A stretch of DNA of 64,000 nt from Candidatus Electryonea clarkiae (GCA_030765455.1 JAVCCM010000008.1:36925-100924); one strand, 5' to 3'; shown: positions 25,814 to 36,171, numbered from the stretch's first letter. Made by a program: numbers and translations. Notes: generated from the sequence alone by a model not told the origin.

Positions 25814-28348
25814 ATGAAAGAAGCAACAGCTCGCATAAAGATTAATAAGCTCCTCGAAAAATCAGGGTGGCGTTTCTTTCCTGAGAAAAACAAACCTGCC
25901 AATATATGCCTTGAGCCGAGCGTGAAGATCAAGTCTTCCGATCTGGAAGCACTTGGGGAGGACTTCGAGAAAACTACGAGGGGGTTTATTGACTTTTTAC
26001 TGCTTGATTCAAAAGGTTTTCCGCTTATCGTTCTTGAAGCAAAATCTGAAGATAGGAATCCTTTTGACGGCAAAGAGCAGGCACGGAAATACGCAAGGTC
26101 TCTCAACTGTCGTTTCGTAATTCTTTCTAACGGAAATCTTCACTATTTCTGGGACTTGGAACGTGGTAATCCATACCTGATTACGACTTTCCCCTCTCCG
26201 GATTCCGTAATTGGATATCAAAAGATCATACCCAATCCTCAACGCCTTATTGATGAAAAAGTCGGTGACGACTATATAGCATTGACTCAGCGTCCGAACT
26301 ACGCCTCAGAAGCTGCTTGGAAAAATGAGAGTGAGCGTCCCGGCTACATCAAAGCCAATAATCTTCGTTTCCTGCGACCCTATCAATTAAATGCAGTGCA
26401 CGCCTTACAACGGGCAGTGAAAGACGGGGATGATCGTTTCCTCTTCGAGATGGCAACAGGCACGGGAAAAACACTTACCGCAGCGGCAGTTATCAGGCTT
26501 TTTCTCCGTACCGGAAATGCCCAGCGCGTATTGTTCCTGGTGGATCGACTCGAACTCGAGGATCAAGCTAATAAGGCTTTCAAAACGCTCCTCTCCGCAG
26601 ATTTTCAATCAGTTATCTATAAAGAGAACCGAGATGACTGGCGGCGGGCGGAAATAGTGGTTACCACCGTGCAATCACTTCTGTTCAACAACAAGTATCA
26701 GCAGCTCTTCTCGCCGACCGATTTTGATCTGGTCATCTCCGATGAAGCTCACCGCTCTATCGGCGGGAACGCACGTGCAGTATTCGAATACTTCATCGGC
26801 TATAAACTCGGACTCACAGCCACGCCACGCGACTATCTCAGGAAATTTGATAAATCCGATCCTTCCACCCGTGATCCACGTGAAGCAGAACGGCGGCTTC
26901 TTATGGATACATATCGCACTTTCGGCTGCGAGAAAAGCCAACCTACATTTCGTTATTCTCTGCTCGATGGTGTAAAGGAAGGCTATTTGATTAATCCCAC
27001 GGTGGTTGATGCACGTACTGATATCACAACCGAACTACTTTCCGAGCAAGGTTTTATTGTCTCTTTCACCGATGATACCGGTGAAGACCATGAGGAAGCA
27101 TTCAAGCAGCGCGAGTTCGAAAAGCGCTTTTTTGCTGACGCTACTAACCAGCTCTTCTGCAAGACCTTCCTGGAAAACGCCCTTCGTGATCCGGTAAGTG
27201 GTGAGATTGGTAAATCTATCATCTTTTCAGTCAGTCAGAATCATGCATGCACGCTTACTGAAATTCTCAACAAAATGGCTGACCGAATGTTCCCGGGAAA
27301 GTATCAATCCGACTTTGCCGTTCAGGTAACATCGAGGATCCCTGGAGCTCAACAGTTCTCCATCAATTTTGCTAACAACAACCTGCTCGGATCGGGAAAT
27401 TTCCTACCAGTCTATAAAACCAGCAAAGCGCGTATTTGTGTGACGGTTGGTATGATGACCACCGGTTATGATTGTACCGATATCCTCAATCTCGGACTGT
27501 TCAGACCGATTTTCTCGCCAACTGATTTCATTCAAATAAAAGGGCGCGGCACCAGAAAGCATGATTTCCTTGATCAGCTTTTCGACGACACCCTGAAAGA
27601 CAGTGTTACAAATCCTCAAAAGTCTGTTTTCAAGCTATTCGATTACTTCGCCAATTGTGAATATTTCGAGGAGAAGTTCAATTACGATGAGGTATTGAAG
27701 CTTCCAAAACCAAAAAGTAAGGGTGGCGATGATGGCGGAGGAACTGGGCCTGTTGTGCTTGGAGGAACATACGAGCACCTCGGCGAAGACATACTCTCGA
27801 CTATAGAAGAAGAAAAAATCGGTTTCGAGGGCATGAAAATTGACCGGATGTTCTTTGATAAATTTGAAGACGCTATGAAAGAGAATGAAACGATAGCCAC
27901 TGCTGTCGAAGCTGGTCAATGGGATCTTGTTATAGACTATGTGAATCGCGAAGTCTTCGATAAGCCTGAAGAATATTATAATCTTGACAAATTACGCAAA
28001 GCTGCTTCTGTTGATCGCCGCCTGACACTGCGGGAGATTCTGGAGAAGATCTTCGGACTCATTCCAAGCTTCAAATCAAAAGACGAATTGCTGGAAGAGG
28101 AATTTGCCAAATTTGTTGCTGACTACAAACCGGAGGAGGCACAAGTCATTCCGGCTATCAAGACCTTCTTCAAGGCTTACATTACCAGCGACCAAGTGCG
28201 TCACATTATCGAAAGCAGGCAGTTCACCGACTTGGCTACCAATCCGGTTTTTTCAGCCAGTGATTTCAAAGCGGTTCCGACAAAGTACCGTTCGCTGATA
28301 CCGGAATATGTCAAAGATTATGTTATCTTGAACAAGTTTGCTGCATAA
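25814..28348 (+). CDS. hsdR: type I restriction enzyme R subunit (EcoEI-like HsdR)
   Basis: The 844-residue subunit translocates and cuts DNA in complex with HsdM and HsdS. The nuclease domain comes first: FIDFLLLDSKG (Asp60) and LIVLEAK (Glu75, Lys77), a PD-(D/E)xK site. Helicase motifs follow: FEMATGTGKT (211-220), ISDEAHRS (309-316), GLTATPRDYL and the QIKGRGTRKHDF motif VI region. Residues 690-844 match the EcoEI-type C-terminal domain. ATG 25814 is chosen because the partial duplicate at 19676-19813 is conserved from just before this codon and because the family starts at this point; the frame stays open to TTG 25712. hsdM-hsdS follows after 9 bp. Confidence 0.92.
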   Translation: MKEATARIKINKLLEKSGWRFFPEKNKPANICLEPSVKIKSSDLEALGEDFEKTTRGFIDFLLLDSKGFPLIVLEAKSEDRNPFDGKEQARKYARSLNCRFVILSNGNLHYFWDLERGNPYLITTFPSPDSVIGYQKIIPNPQRLIDEKVGDDYIALTQRPNYASEAAWKNESERPGYIKANNLRFLRPYQLNAVHALQRAVKDGDDRFLFEMATGTGKTLTAAAVIRLFLRTGNAQRVLFLVDRLELEDQANKAFKTLLSADFQSVIYKENRDDWRRAEIVVTTVQSLLFNNKYQQLFSPTDFDLVISDEAHRSIGGNARAVFEYFIGYKLGLTATPRDYLRKFDKSDPSTRDPREAERRLLMDTYRTFGCEKSQPTFRYSLLDGVKEGYLINPTVVDARTDITTELLSEQGFIVSFTDDTGEDHEEAFKQREFEKRFFADATNQLFCKTFLENALRDPVSGEIGKSIIFSVSQNHACTLTEILNKMADRMFPGKYQSDFAVQVTSRIPGAQQFSINFANNNLLGSGNFLPVYKTSKARICVTVGMMTTGYDCTDILNLGLFRPIFSPTDFIQIKGRGTRKHDFLDQLFDDTLKDSVTNPQKSVFKLFDYFANCEYFEEKFNYDEVLKLPKPKSKGGDDGGGTGPVVLGGTYEHLGEDILSTIEEEKIGFEGMKIDRMFFDKFEDAMKENETIATAVEAGQWDLVIDYVNREVFDKPEEYYNLDKLRKAASVDRRLTLREILEKIFGLIPSFKSKDELLEEEFAKFVADYKPEEAQVIPAIKTFFKAYITSDQVRHIIESRQFTDLATNPVFSASDFKAVPTKYRSLIPEYVKDYVILNKFAA

Positions 28349-28357
28349 GGGATATCA

Positions 28358-30880
28358 ATGTTAGATACTGACACAAAACACCGAATCGACACTGCCCGCG
28401 ACATTCTTGTCGGCAAAGTACCCGATCCAAAAAGCCAGGTCGAGCAGATTACCATTGCCATGATCTACAAATTCATGGATGACATGGACGCTGAAAGCGA
28501 AGAGTTCGGAGGTAAACGCAAGTTTTTTGAGGGAGAATTTGCCCGCTATGGTTGGGCGAAGCTGATGCACTCCGGGCTGGGCGGTTTTGAGACCCTGAAC
28601 CTCTATGCCGAAGCCATCACAAAGATGCCGGAGAATCCCGGAATCCCACTGCTCTTCCGCGACATTTTCAAGAACGCTTTTCTCCCTTACCGCGACCCGG
28701 AAACGCTGAAGATGTTCCTCAAGGTCATCGACGAATTCGAATACGACCATAGCGAACGCCTCGGCGATGCCTTTGAATATCTGCTATCCGTGCTCGGTTC
28801 ACAGGGTGATGCCGGACAGTTCCGCACACCACGCCATATCATTGATTTTATGGTCGAAATCGTTGATCCGAAAAAGACTGAGACCGTACTTGATCCAGCT
28901 TGCGGTACTGCCGGTTTTCTGATCTCGTCCTACAAGCATATTCTCAAGTCAAACAAAGACGCCGATGGGAACAGCACGCTGACTCCTGACGAAAAGGGCA
29001 GACTCGCTCATAACTTCAAAGGCTATGACATTTCGCCCGATATGGTGCGATTGTCTCTGGTCAACATGTACTTGCATGGCTTCACCGATCCCCACATTTA
29101 CGAGTACGACACATTGACCAGCCAGGATCGTTGGAACGAGTATGCAGATGTCATTCTCGCCAATCCACCTTTCATGTCGCCGAAAGGCGGTATCAAGCCA
29201 CACAAACGATTCACCATTCAAGCCAAGCGAAGCGAAGTGCTGTTTGTGGACTACATGGCAGAGCACCTGACACCCACGGGTCGTGCCGGTATCATCGTAC
29301 CCGAAGGCATCATCTTCCAGAGCCAGAACGCCTACAAACAACTGCGCAAGATGCTCGTCGAAGAATACCTCGTCGCCGTGGTCTCGTTGCCAGCGGGCGT
29401 GTTCAATCCCTATTCCGGTGTCAAGACCTCGATCCTCATCCTCGACAAGTCCCTTGCAAAGAAGACCAACAGCATAGCCTTCTTCAAGGTCGAGAACGAC
29501 GGATTCGGACTCGGTGCACAACGACGCGAGATTGAAAAGAACGACCTACCCGCTGCCACCGACTTCCTCAAATCATGGCTCCAGTCCATCTCACCCCCCG
29601 CGCTCATCCAGCCTATCCCAAACGCCCTCATCGTAGAAAAGGAAAAAATAGCAGCCAAAGGCGACTACAATCTTAGCAGGGAGCGATATAGGCAGGAAAC
29701 CCGCCTATTCAACACAAAGTGGCCAACGACTGCTTTGGAAGAGATCTGCACGTTCATGACCGGCGGCACCCCAACCTCAACGGTTGCAGAGTACTACGAG
29801 AACGGCACCGTTCCGTGGTTGGTCTCTGGCGACATACACAGGTTCGAGATAGCCGATTGCGAGAAAAGAATCACGAGCAAGGGGGTTGAAAACTCCAACG
29901 CCCGATTCTTACTGAAAGATAGCGTTCTGATTGCTCTAAATGGCCAGGGCAAGACTCGCGGCACCGTCGCTTTGTTGCGGATGGAAGGGGCCACCTGCAA
30001 TCAGTCGCTCGTAGCCATGACGCCAGCTCAGCCACCCGGGGTCATTTCTGAGTACATCTTCTGGGTACTGCGATCAATGTATGCCGACATTCGTGCTCTC
30101 ACTGGCCACAATCAGAGGAGCGGTCTCAACATCTCCATCCTGAAAACGATCCAAATCCCCCTGCCGCCGCTGGAGGTGCAAAAGGAGATCGTGGTGGAGA
30201 TCGAGGGCTACCAGAAAGTCATCGACGGCGCCCGCGCCGTCCTCGACAACTACCGCCCCCACATCCCCATCAATCCCGACTGGCCGATGGTGGAATTGAA
30301 GGAGATAATTGATAGCCTCGAATCTGGCGTGAGCGTGAACTCGACCAACAATCCCATTAACGAAGGTGAGATCGGTATTCTTAAAACAAGCTGCGTGACA
30401 TCCGGAGTTTTTGATCCGAAAGAGCACAAAACGGTGCTCCCCGACGAGCGATCGAGGGTTAAATGCCATCCCAAAAGAAACTCCATCATTATTAGCAGGA
30501 TGAACACAGAGAGATTGGTTGGGGCTAATGCATATGTTAAAGAGGACTTCGAACACCTTTTCCTCCCGGATCGCCTTTGGCAGACAGTTATCTCCAGAAA
30601 CGACGTTCATGTTTTGTATCTACAGACCATTCTCGCCTCTGATACATATCGGAAACGAATTAGCGCAATCTGTGGAGGGACGAGTGGGAGTATGAAGAAC
30701 ATATCAAAGGGTAAGTTTCTGCAGTTGGACATTCCCCTCCCACCCCTCGCCACGCAGCAAGCCATTGTTGCAGAAATTGAAGCCGAGCAAACCCTGGTCG
30801 TCGCCAACTGTGAATTGATCGACCGCTTCGAGAAGAAAATCCAGGTTACCCTCGAGCGAATTTGGAGTGACAATAAATGA
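28358..30880 (+). CDS. hsdM: type I restriction-modification HsdM-HsdS fusion protein
   Basis: One 840-residue chain joins the methyltransferase and specificity subunits. Residues 1-120 are the HsdM N-domain. DPACGTAGF (179-187) is the SAM-binding motif I and NPPF (269-272) the adenine-methylation motif IV. From about 454 two target-recognition halves follow: WPTTALEEICTFMTGGTP and a second beginning PDWPMVELKEIIDSLESGVS. Each ends in a coiled region (PPLEVQKEIVVEIEGYQ, PPLATQQAIVAEIEAE). So DNA binding and methylation are built into one polypeptide. The methylase half is visibly richer in GC than the surrounding genes, a sign of transfer. The last codons overlap the next gene by 4 bp. Confidence 0.93.
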   Translation: MLDTDTKHRIDTARDILVGKVPDPKSQVEQITIAMIYKFMDDMDAESEEFGGKRKFFEGEFARYGWAKLMHSGLGGFETLNLYAEAITKMPENPGIPLLFRDIFKNAFLPYRDPETLKMFLKVIDEFEYDHSERLGDAFEYLLSVLGSQGDAGQFRTPRHIIDFMVEIVDPKKTETVLDPACGTAGFLISSYKHILKSNKDADGNSTLTPDEKGRLAHNFKGYDISPDMVRLSLVNMYLHGFTDPHIYEYDTLTSQDRWNEYADVILANPPFMSPKGGIKPHKRFTIQAKRSEVLFVDYMAEHLTPTGRAGIIVPEGIIFQSQNAYKQLRKMLVEEYLVAVVSLPAGVFNPYSGVKTSILILDKSLAKKTNSIAFFKVENDGFGLGAQRREIEKNDLPAATDFLKSWLQSISPPALIQPIPNALIVEKEKIAAKGDYNLSRERYRQETRLFNTKWPTTALEEICTFMTGGTPTSTVAEYYENGTVPWLVSGDIHRFEIADCEKRITSKGVENSNARFLLKDSVLIALNGQGKTRGTVALLRMEGATCNQSLVAMTPAQPPGVISEYIFWVLRSMYADIRALTGHNQRSGLNISILKTIQIPLPPLEVQKEIVVEIEGYQKVIDGARAVLDNYRPHIPINPDWPMVELKEIIDSLESGVSVNSTNNPINEGEIGILKTSCVTSGVFDPKEHKTVLPDERSRVKCHPKRNSIIISRMNTERLVGANAYVKEDFEHLFLPDRLWQTVISRNDVHVLYLQTILASDTYRKRISAICGGTSGSMKNISKGKFLQLDIPLPPLATQQAIVAEIEAEQTLVVANCELIDRFEKKIQVTLERIWSDNK

Positions 30881-31581
30881 AATTTGCCGAATTTGACCAA
30901 TATTCTGAAGACTTGCTATTGGCTCAGTATGGTGTATCAGAGATCATTACCCACGAACTGATGAAGGGTGAAATTCGTGAAGACTTTTTGAAGTTTACTC
31001 TGGAATCCTGTTCTGATCCGATACCACTTTTTGTGAAGGGTACATTGTCGGATGGTATTGACGATGCTGGGCAATTGGATATTATTCTATGCAAACCACA
31101 TTCCCATATTCGCAAATTAGGTGACCAGAGTTTTGTAGAGAAAAATGATGCCCTTTGTGTGATTGAGGTTAAAGGTAACTGCACTGGAAAGGATTTGAAA
31201 GGCGCGGTCGCTAAAGCGATCAAAATTCGAAATCTTCAAGGAGATACAACACCAATTTTCGGAGTAATTTGCTACAGAGTAGCTCTCACACTGAACACGA
31301 TAATGAATCGCTTCGGACATTCTTTTGATAAATCAACCAATACCTATTATGACAATGCGACAGATCCCAATGAAGCCGTGGAGAATTGGCGAAATATCAA
31401 GTATCCCGACTTGGACTTCTTCATATCTCTGGAAGACGGCAAGAAGGTGTTTCTTCGAAAGAGTGAGGTAGCTCAAGGAAAATATCGTTTTGTTCGCACT
31501 TTTCAAGCCCCGCTTATCAGAGAGATGTTCTTAATGATTCGGAGTTTGTGGGTTCCAGCGAATCAGGCACCAGCACCATGA
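30877..31581 (+). CDS. DUF6602-like putative PD-(D/E)xK protein of the restriction locus
   Basis: This 234-residue protein is translationally coupled (ATGA overlap) to the HsdM-HsdS fusion. The pattern GQLDIILC, then LCVIEVKGN, fits the Asp and Glu-x-Lys of a PD-(D/E)xK nuclease fold; later blocks are PIFGVICYR and YPDLDFFISLEDG. I recognise it as the kind of domain named DUF6602, known only by sequence. Being the last gene of a type I locus suggests an accessory role in defence, such as an extra nuclease or control protein. AT-rich codon use contrasts with the gene before it. Confidence 0.65.
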   Translation: MKFAEFDQYSEDLLLAQYGVSEIITHELMKGEIREDFLKFTLESCSDPIPLFVKGTLSDGIDDAGQLDIILCKPHSHIRKLGDQSFVEKNDALCVIEVKGNCTGKDLKGAVAKAIKIRNLQGDTTPIFGVICYRVALTLNTIMNRFGHSFDKSTNTYYDNATDPNEAVENWRNIKYPDLDFFISLEDGKKVFLRKSEVAQGKYRFVRTFQAPLIREMFLMIRSLWVPANQAPAP

Positions 31582-31732
31582 CAATAGAACAAGGGAATAA
31601 TGGGGACAGGATATACATTTATTGATATTTGAAGCGATATGACATTTTTTCAGGTATGTCAAGAGTAGCACGGATCGTACTACCCCATATTCCGAATCTT
31701 ATTACTCATCAATGAAATGACGCTTCCTGAGA

Positions 31733-33793
31733 TTAGAATTTATCTGAAATCACCGGTTTTTCCGGGGCGAACAGGGTTGGTCCTTCACCGCTTGAATCCG
31801 GACGCCAGCCATTTTTCCATTCTACTGCCGGAGTAAAGTTGGGAAACACTTTAAGGACTTCCCCGATTTCTGAATCAGCTTTTTCGTGCTCTCCCAATAC
31901 CCAGTGTGCGCTGGCAATTGCAAATACAAAAAATGGATTGTTTGGATCGATTTTAGTAGCACGTTCAAATGTTTCCAAAGACTCTTTCCATTCACCGGCA
32001 TCTGCCTGGGTAATTCCCTTCTCCCCGATTTCCTGGGCAAGAAGAGAACGTATTTCCATATCGTTCGGTGAGAGTTCAACAGCCTGCGTGAATACCTTTT
32101 CCGCATCAGCCCTGCGTTCCAACTGACGATAAGCTAACCCTAAGCCTTTGAAAGCTCGTATATTATCAGCCATCTCTAATTCAGTATTAAAATACTCCAC
32201 TGCTTTTTGAGGATTGCCGATTTGCATATTTAGCTCGCCTAAATAAATATTGGCAAGAGGGGCAGAGGAAGATTGCTCCAGGCATGTTTCGAATGCTTTT
32301 ATGGCTTCAAAAGTTTTTCCTTCTCTTACCAATACCTGACCTAAAAGGAAATAGCCATAGGTTGGATTGCCGCCGATAGGGACACGCGCGAGATTGGCGT
32401 TGACCAGAATTCCGACAATCAGAACAGATACTGAGGGAACAAGAACAGGTTTCCAATCCAGTTTTTTCCCGGCTCTAAAGATTCTTTCTCCCATATAAGC
32501 TGCGAATGGAATAAACAGAGCTGCTGACGGCAGCCTGAACCGGGCGTTTACGAAGAAAAATATATTAATGAATAAAAGAGTTAGAGCTATGATTGCCGTG
32601 AGTCGAGAATTGTCCTGCTTCCATGTCAAAAAGATTCCCACCAGGGCAAAAGGAGTTATCAGTCCATAACCGATCAACATCAGGATTTTCAGCATTGGAT
32701 TGTGTTGAGCCATAAAATCCAGGTCGCCATTATTGCTGATCTCTATTCCATTAAACGCCAGAAGAATTTTTTGTCCGAACAGCTTAAGTCCCTGTAGAGG
32801 ATTGAAAGCCAGGTAACGGACACCTTCGTTAAGATAAAACTTTGACACTTCTGTAGGTTTCATCCTGTGTCCGGTCATTCCTTCAGCCCATTGATGAGCG
32901 CTCTCCGGTGTCCAAAAAACACCTAATATTGGATGATAAGCCTGAAATCCGGTTGAATGTTCATTGTTGCCAAGGTAAAAGTTGATTCCGCCATTTGTTG
33001 AAATAAGGACAGGATCACCCTGTAAAACATTTCTTGCGGTAAATGGCAGTATCGCAATTCCCAATCCAATCAAATAATAAAGAGCAGAACGATATCGTTC
33101 TTCACGGGATAATTTTGACTTAATTAATTTATGAATCAGTATTATTATTGCCGGAAGCAGTGCCACAGGACGCGCCACTGATGCCAGACCCCACAACAGT
33201 CCAACCGGTACTATCTTTTTCCAATGGTATTTATCTGTTGTGGCGATAGTAAGATTAACGGCTTCGAGTACGAGGTAAATGAAAAGTGAAGTAACCAGCC
33301 CGGTGCCGCTGTAATGCACCATTAAACCATAAACGGAGTAGATCAATCCCGATGCGAAAGCCGTCTTTTTGTCAAATAATTTAACACCGAGTCTGTAAAT
33401 TGATGTAACTGCGAGAGCCCCGAGAATAACATTGGTCAAGCGGGCATATTGAAACAGACCTCCAAATAGCACATAGACTAATCCGAGCACAGCAGACCAG
33501 AGAGGAGGACGGTATAAGGGACCGGGGCCAAATCCCTGCCCGGTGGAGATCAATCTTGCTACACGATCATAAGCTATTTCATCGACTATAGGCATGGAGA
33601 AACCGGGACGGGCAGCAAGAGTAGCCAGGTAAACCAACCTTATCGCGAGGGCAATCAAGAACAGTAATAATATTGGATGGTTCTTAAATGAAAATTTTCT
33701 TTGTTTTACATTATTCGATGAAGATTTAACATTAGCGGGTTTCACGCCTTTGGTATCGTTTGACGATTTTTTAATTTTCTTTGCCTTTTTCAT
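31733..33793 (-). CDS. glycosyltransferase family 39-like membrane protein with TPR tail
   Basis: This is a 686-residue protein. A Lys-rich cytosolic start (residues 1-35) precedes roughly eleven to thirteen spans. The first outer loop has MPIVDEIAYDRVA, the acidic Asp-Glu pair typical of the PMT/ArnT GT-C fold, and RPPLWSAVLGLVY. Residues about 470-640 are at least four tetratricopeptide repeats, for example YFLLGQVLVREGKTFEAIKA and LANIYLGELNMQIGNPQKAV. It probably transfers sugars from polyprenyl phosphate carriers to envelope acceptors; GT39-TPR fusions are frequent in FCB-type genomes. It is convergent with the restriction locus. Confidence 0.8.
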   Translation of the reverse strand: MKKAKKIKKSSNDTKGVKPANVKSSSNNVKQRKFSFKNHPILLLFLIALAIRLVYLATLAARPGFSMPIVDEIAYDRVARLISTGQGFGPGPLYRPPLWSAVLGLVYVLFGGLFQYARLTNVILGALAVTSIYRLGVKLFDKKTAFASGLIYSVYGLMVHYSGTGLVTSLFIYLVLEAVNLTIATTDKYHWKKIVPVGLLWGLASVARPVALLPAIIILIHKLIKSKLSREERYRSALYYLIGLGIAILPFTARNVLQGDPVLISTNGGINFYLGNNEHSTGFQAYHPILGVFWTPESAHQWAEGMTGHRMKPTEVSKFYLNEGVRYLAFNPLQGLKLFGQKILLAFNGIEISNNGDLDFMAQHNPMLKILMLIGYGLITPFALVGIFLTWKQDNSRLTAIIALTLLFINIFFFVNARFRLPSAALFIPFAAYMGERIFRAGKKLDWKPVLVPSVSVLIVGILVNANLARVPIGGNPTYGYFLLGQVLVREGKTFEAIKAFETCLEQSSSAPLANIYLGELNMQIGNPQKAVEYFNTELEMADNIRAFKGLGLAYRQLERRADAEKVFTQAVELSPNDMEIRSLLAQEIGEKGITQADAGEWKESLETFERATKIDPNNPFFVFAIASAHWVLGEHEKADSEIGEVLKVFPNFTPAVEWKNGWRPDSSGEGPTLFAPEKPVISDKF

Positions 33794-33903
33794 AATCCAA
33801 AATTATGGCGAAGATTACCTTGTTGCAAGCGGAGTATAGAATTTAAATACGACAAGTGCCCCTGTTCGGCTGTTAAAATGTTTGCAATTCTGCTGATTGA
33901 AGG

Positions 33904-33935
33904 AGTAAAAAATCGGGCTGGAATACCAGCCCGAT
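33904..33935 (-). terminator. intrinsic terminator of the DnaB-like gene
   Basis: ATCGGGCTGG and CCAGCCCGAT pair perfectly around AATA, with a T-run on the reverse strand (AAAAAA at 33907-33912 read on plus). It lies 40 bp beyond the stop at 33976. Confidence 0.92.
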
Positions 33936-33975
33936 CAGTTCAAATCAATAATAATATTGCATAATTGTTAAAGTT

Positions 33976-35247
33976 TTATGCTTTCTCTTCAATCCTTCCA
34001 ACCTGGAGATTAAACATGTAAGACAATTCTCCAAGATCACCGTAGCGGTTTTTAGCTACAATAAGCCGTAAAGCTCGTGGAGTTAATGAAGTCTCAATAC
34101 GGCGCATACGTTCTGTACCGAAAGTGTTTTCCTTGAGTAATAACGCCGTGTCAGCCGAGAATTCAAGCTCACCGGCATCGGCAAGACTCTGAATGGTTGG
34201 ATCTTCATATCCTTCACGTGAAAGACTCGAAATAACCATTGTCGGGCTGTTCAGCCTGAACGCCATCTCACGAAGGTCGCTGACCATCTGTCCAAGAATA
34301 TGATGGAATTCGTGTCTTTCCTTGCTGTTGGCTGCCCAGCGTTGCAGGTAATCAACGATAATCAGGCATTGTTTTGTCTTAGACCGGCGCATTGTCTGCC
34401 GAGCGATTGACTCAAGGTGCGGAACCTCAAAACGTGCCGTGCCTTCGATGAAATGGAGGTTTTTCAAAGCTTCAGAATACTTCTTATATACATCCTGTAA
34501 TTCCACATACTCATCATCATTGTACTTACCGTCAGCGTATTTTTTCATTGTTAATTCGCCAGCCTGGCAGAATGATTTCAGCGTCAAACGCCACAGTACC
34601 TCATCGAAGCTGACAAATATTACGGGGACTCCATCGCTTGATATTTTGGACGCCATCTGTACTGCAAAGGTTGTTTTTCCCAAACCAGGGCTTCCTGCAA
34701 GGATATGCAGAGCAGGTTGTAATCCACCAAGAACGTCATCGAGATTCTGGAAGCCTGTCATCAAACCATGTCCCCGACCACGACGTCTTTCCACGTCTTC
34801 CATAATTACAGGGAAAAGGTTGCTGACTGAGACCGCACGATCTCCATGCTGATCGCGGATCAATGCCTGGATTCGATTAATCTCATTCTGCATGTTGTTC
34901 AGTACATTGTCAGCGGATTTATCTGCAGAGGCGAGATCTATATTGATAGCTTTCGGCAGAGCTGCCAATTGGCGCTTTTGCCAAAGATCAACTAAAGTTC
35001 GAGCAGCAGTAAGATGATCTTCAACAGGTTTCCAGTTCGAAAGTTGAGGAAGTTCCCTGTTTTCTTCATAGGCGTTTTCGATAGCATTAAAAGCCTGCAT
35101 CGTTTCCAGGGAGGAAAAAACATCTTCGGTAATTATTCCACGCACGTCGAAATATGATGCTGGACGAATAGCGATAGACGCTATCAGTGATCGCTCGATT
35201 TCAATATTAGATAGAACTTCATCTTCTTGAGTAATCGTTTCAGGCAT
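33976..35247 (-). CDS. DnaB-type replicative helicase
   Basis: The 423-residue protein unwinds DNA at the fork as a RecA-fold hexamer. The N-terminal helical domain (residues 10-90) is diverged: IERSLIASIAIRPASYFDVR. The C-terminal domain has GFQNLDDVLGGLQPALHILAGSPGLGKTTFA (Walker A) and LIIVDYLQRW (Walker B), then SLSREG and KNRYGDLGEL. The start is ATG 35247, with GGAG 7 bases before it; an in-frame ATG at 35277 lacks a ribosome site. It could be the main DnaB or a second, DnaB-like helicase; no other replication gene is nearby. Confidence 0.85.
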   Translation of the reverse strand: MPETITQEDEVLSNIEIERSLIASIAIRPASYFDVRGIITEDVFSSLETMQAFNAIENAYEENRELPQLSNWKPVEDHLTAARTLVDLWQKRQLAALPKAINIDLASADKSADNVLNNMQNEINRIQALIRDQHGDRAVSVSNLFPVIMEDVERRRGRGHGLMTGFQNLDDVLGGLQPALHILAGSPGLGKTTFAVQMASKISSDGVPVIFVSFDEVLWRLTLKSFCQAGELTMKKYADGKYNDDEYVELQDVYKKYSEALKNLHFIEGTARFEVPHLESIARQTMRRSKTKQCLIIVDYLQRWAANSKERHEFHHILGQMVSDLREMAFRLNSPTMVISSLSREGYEDPTIQSLADAGELEFSADTALLLKENTFGTERMRRIETSLTPRALRLIVAKNRYGDLGELSYMFNLQVGRIEEKA

Positions 35248-35545
35248 TTCTAATCTCCATGTAATCAGTAAAATCACTCACCAATAGGGACAATGAACAA
35301 TATCTTATCCCTGACTAAACATACAAAAGTAACATAATAAGAAACGAGACGCAAATAATCAACTGGAGATTATTATTCCTTAGGTAATATTTGTCGGCGA
35401 TCAGTTTATTATATTGACATAGATCAAGAGGGTTTCCAGACCTTAATTTCCTGGATTAATTTTATGACGAAAACAATTCACGATAAACCAATTATTTGGA
35501 CATTTTTACTAAAGCAAGAAAATAATATATTCAATAATGTTTGTT

Positions 35546-35634
35546 GTCATTCTGAACGAAGTGAAGAATCTCAAATGCTGAAATGACAATCATACTGATG
35601 AAAACAAAGGTTCTTAACTTCGTTCAGAATGACC
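35546..35634. repeat. inverted-repeat hairpin upstream of mobB
   Basis: GTCATTCTGAACGAAGTGAAG pairs with CTTAACTTCGTTCAGAATGAC, forming the ends of an 89-bp element. It is of the dispersed gtcattctga hairpin type. The rest of the 35278-35694 gap is AT-rich and shows no gene. Confidence 0.8.
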
Positions 35635-35694
35635 AGTTTTCAACTTATAATGTGAACTATATAGCGTCCACAAATTGAAGGACATATATTAATA

Positions 35695-36171
35695 ATGGAA
35701 AGAACTGAGAACAATCGAGTTTTAGCCATCTGTGGTTGGAGTGGATCCGGTAAAACTACATTGATTGAGGCTGTTCTGCCTCGCCTCATTGAACTTGGAT
35801 TATCTGTGGCTGTCATCAAAAATGATGTTCACGGTATTCAACTGGATAAGCAGGGAAAAGATTCCGACCGTTTATTTCGTGCAGGAGCGGATGTGTCGAT
35901 TGGAGGACCTGATGAATGTTTTATCAGGATACACCAAAAGGAAAAGCATGAGGGTTACAAAACGATCCTGTCATTTTTTCTGGAACATCATGACCTGGTG
36001 CTCATAGAAGGGCATAAGGATATTCCGACTCCAAAAATCTGGTTGGAACATCCAGCAAAGAAGGATATTCCGGGAAACGTTCTTGCCATTCGCCAGGTAT
36101 TTCAATGGGGAAATGACAGGGAGGGAAAGTTGCTGGATATCATCAAAACAGATTTGAAATTAAATGATTGA
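35695..36171 (+). CDS. mobB: molybdopterin-guanine dinucleotide biosynthesis adaptor MobB
   Basis: The 158-residue GTP-binding protein assists MobA in attaching GMP to molybdopterin. Walker [11 protein letters not shown] lies at residues 14-23; VAVIKNDVHG and DSDRLFRAGADVSIGGPDE follow, and LVLIEGHKD is the Walker B region. It heads the cofactor gene group, 45 bp before moeA; mobA is not in the window. Confidence 0.92.
   Translation: MERTENNRVLAICGWSGSGKTTLIEAVLPRLIELGLSVAVIKNDVHGIQLDKQGKDSDRLFRAGADVSIGGPDECFIRIHQKEKHEGYKTILSFFLEHHDLVLIEGHKDIPTPKIWLEHPAKKDIPGNVLAIRQVFQWGNDREGKLLDIIKTDLKLND

Noticed and set aside
28949..29521. 190-codon reverse ORF inside hsdM-hsdS
   Set aside because: It is a shadow of the GC-rich methylase frame; the plus frame has all the motifs.
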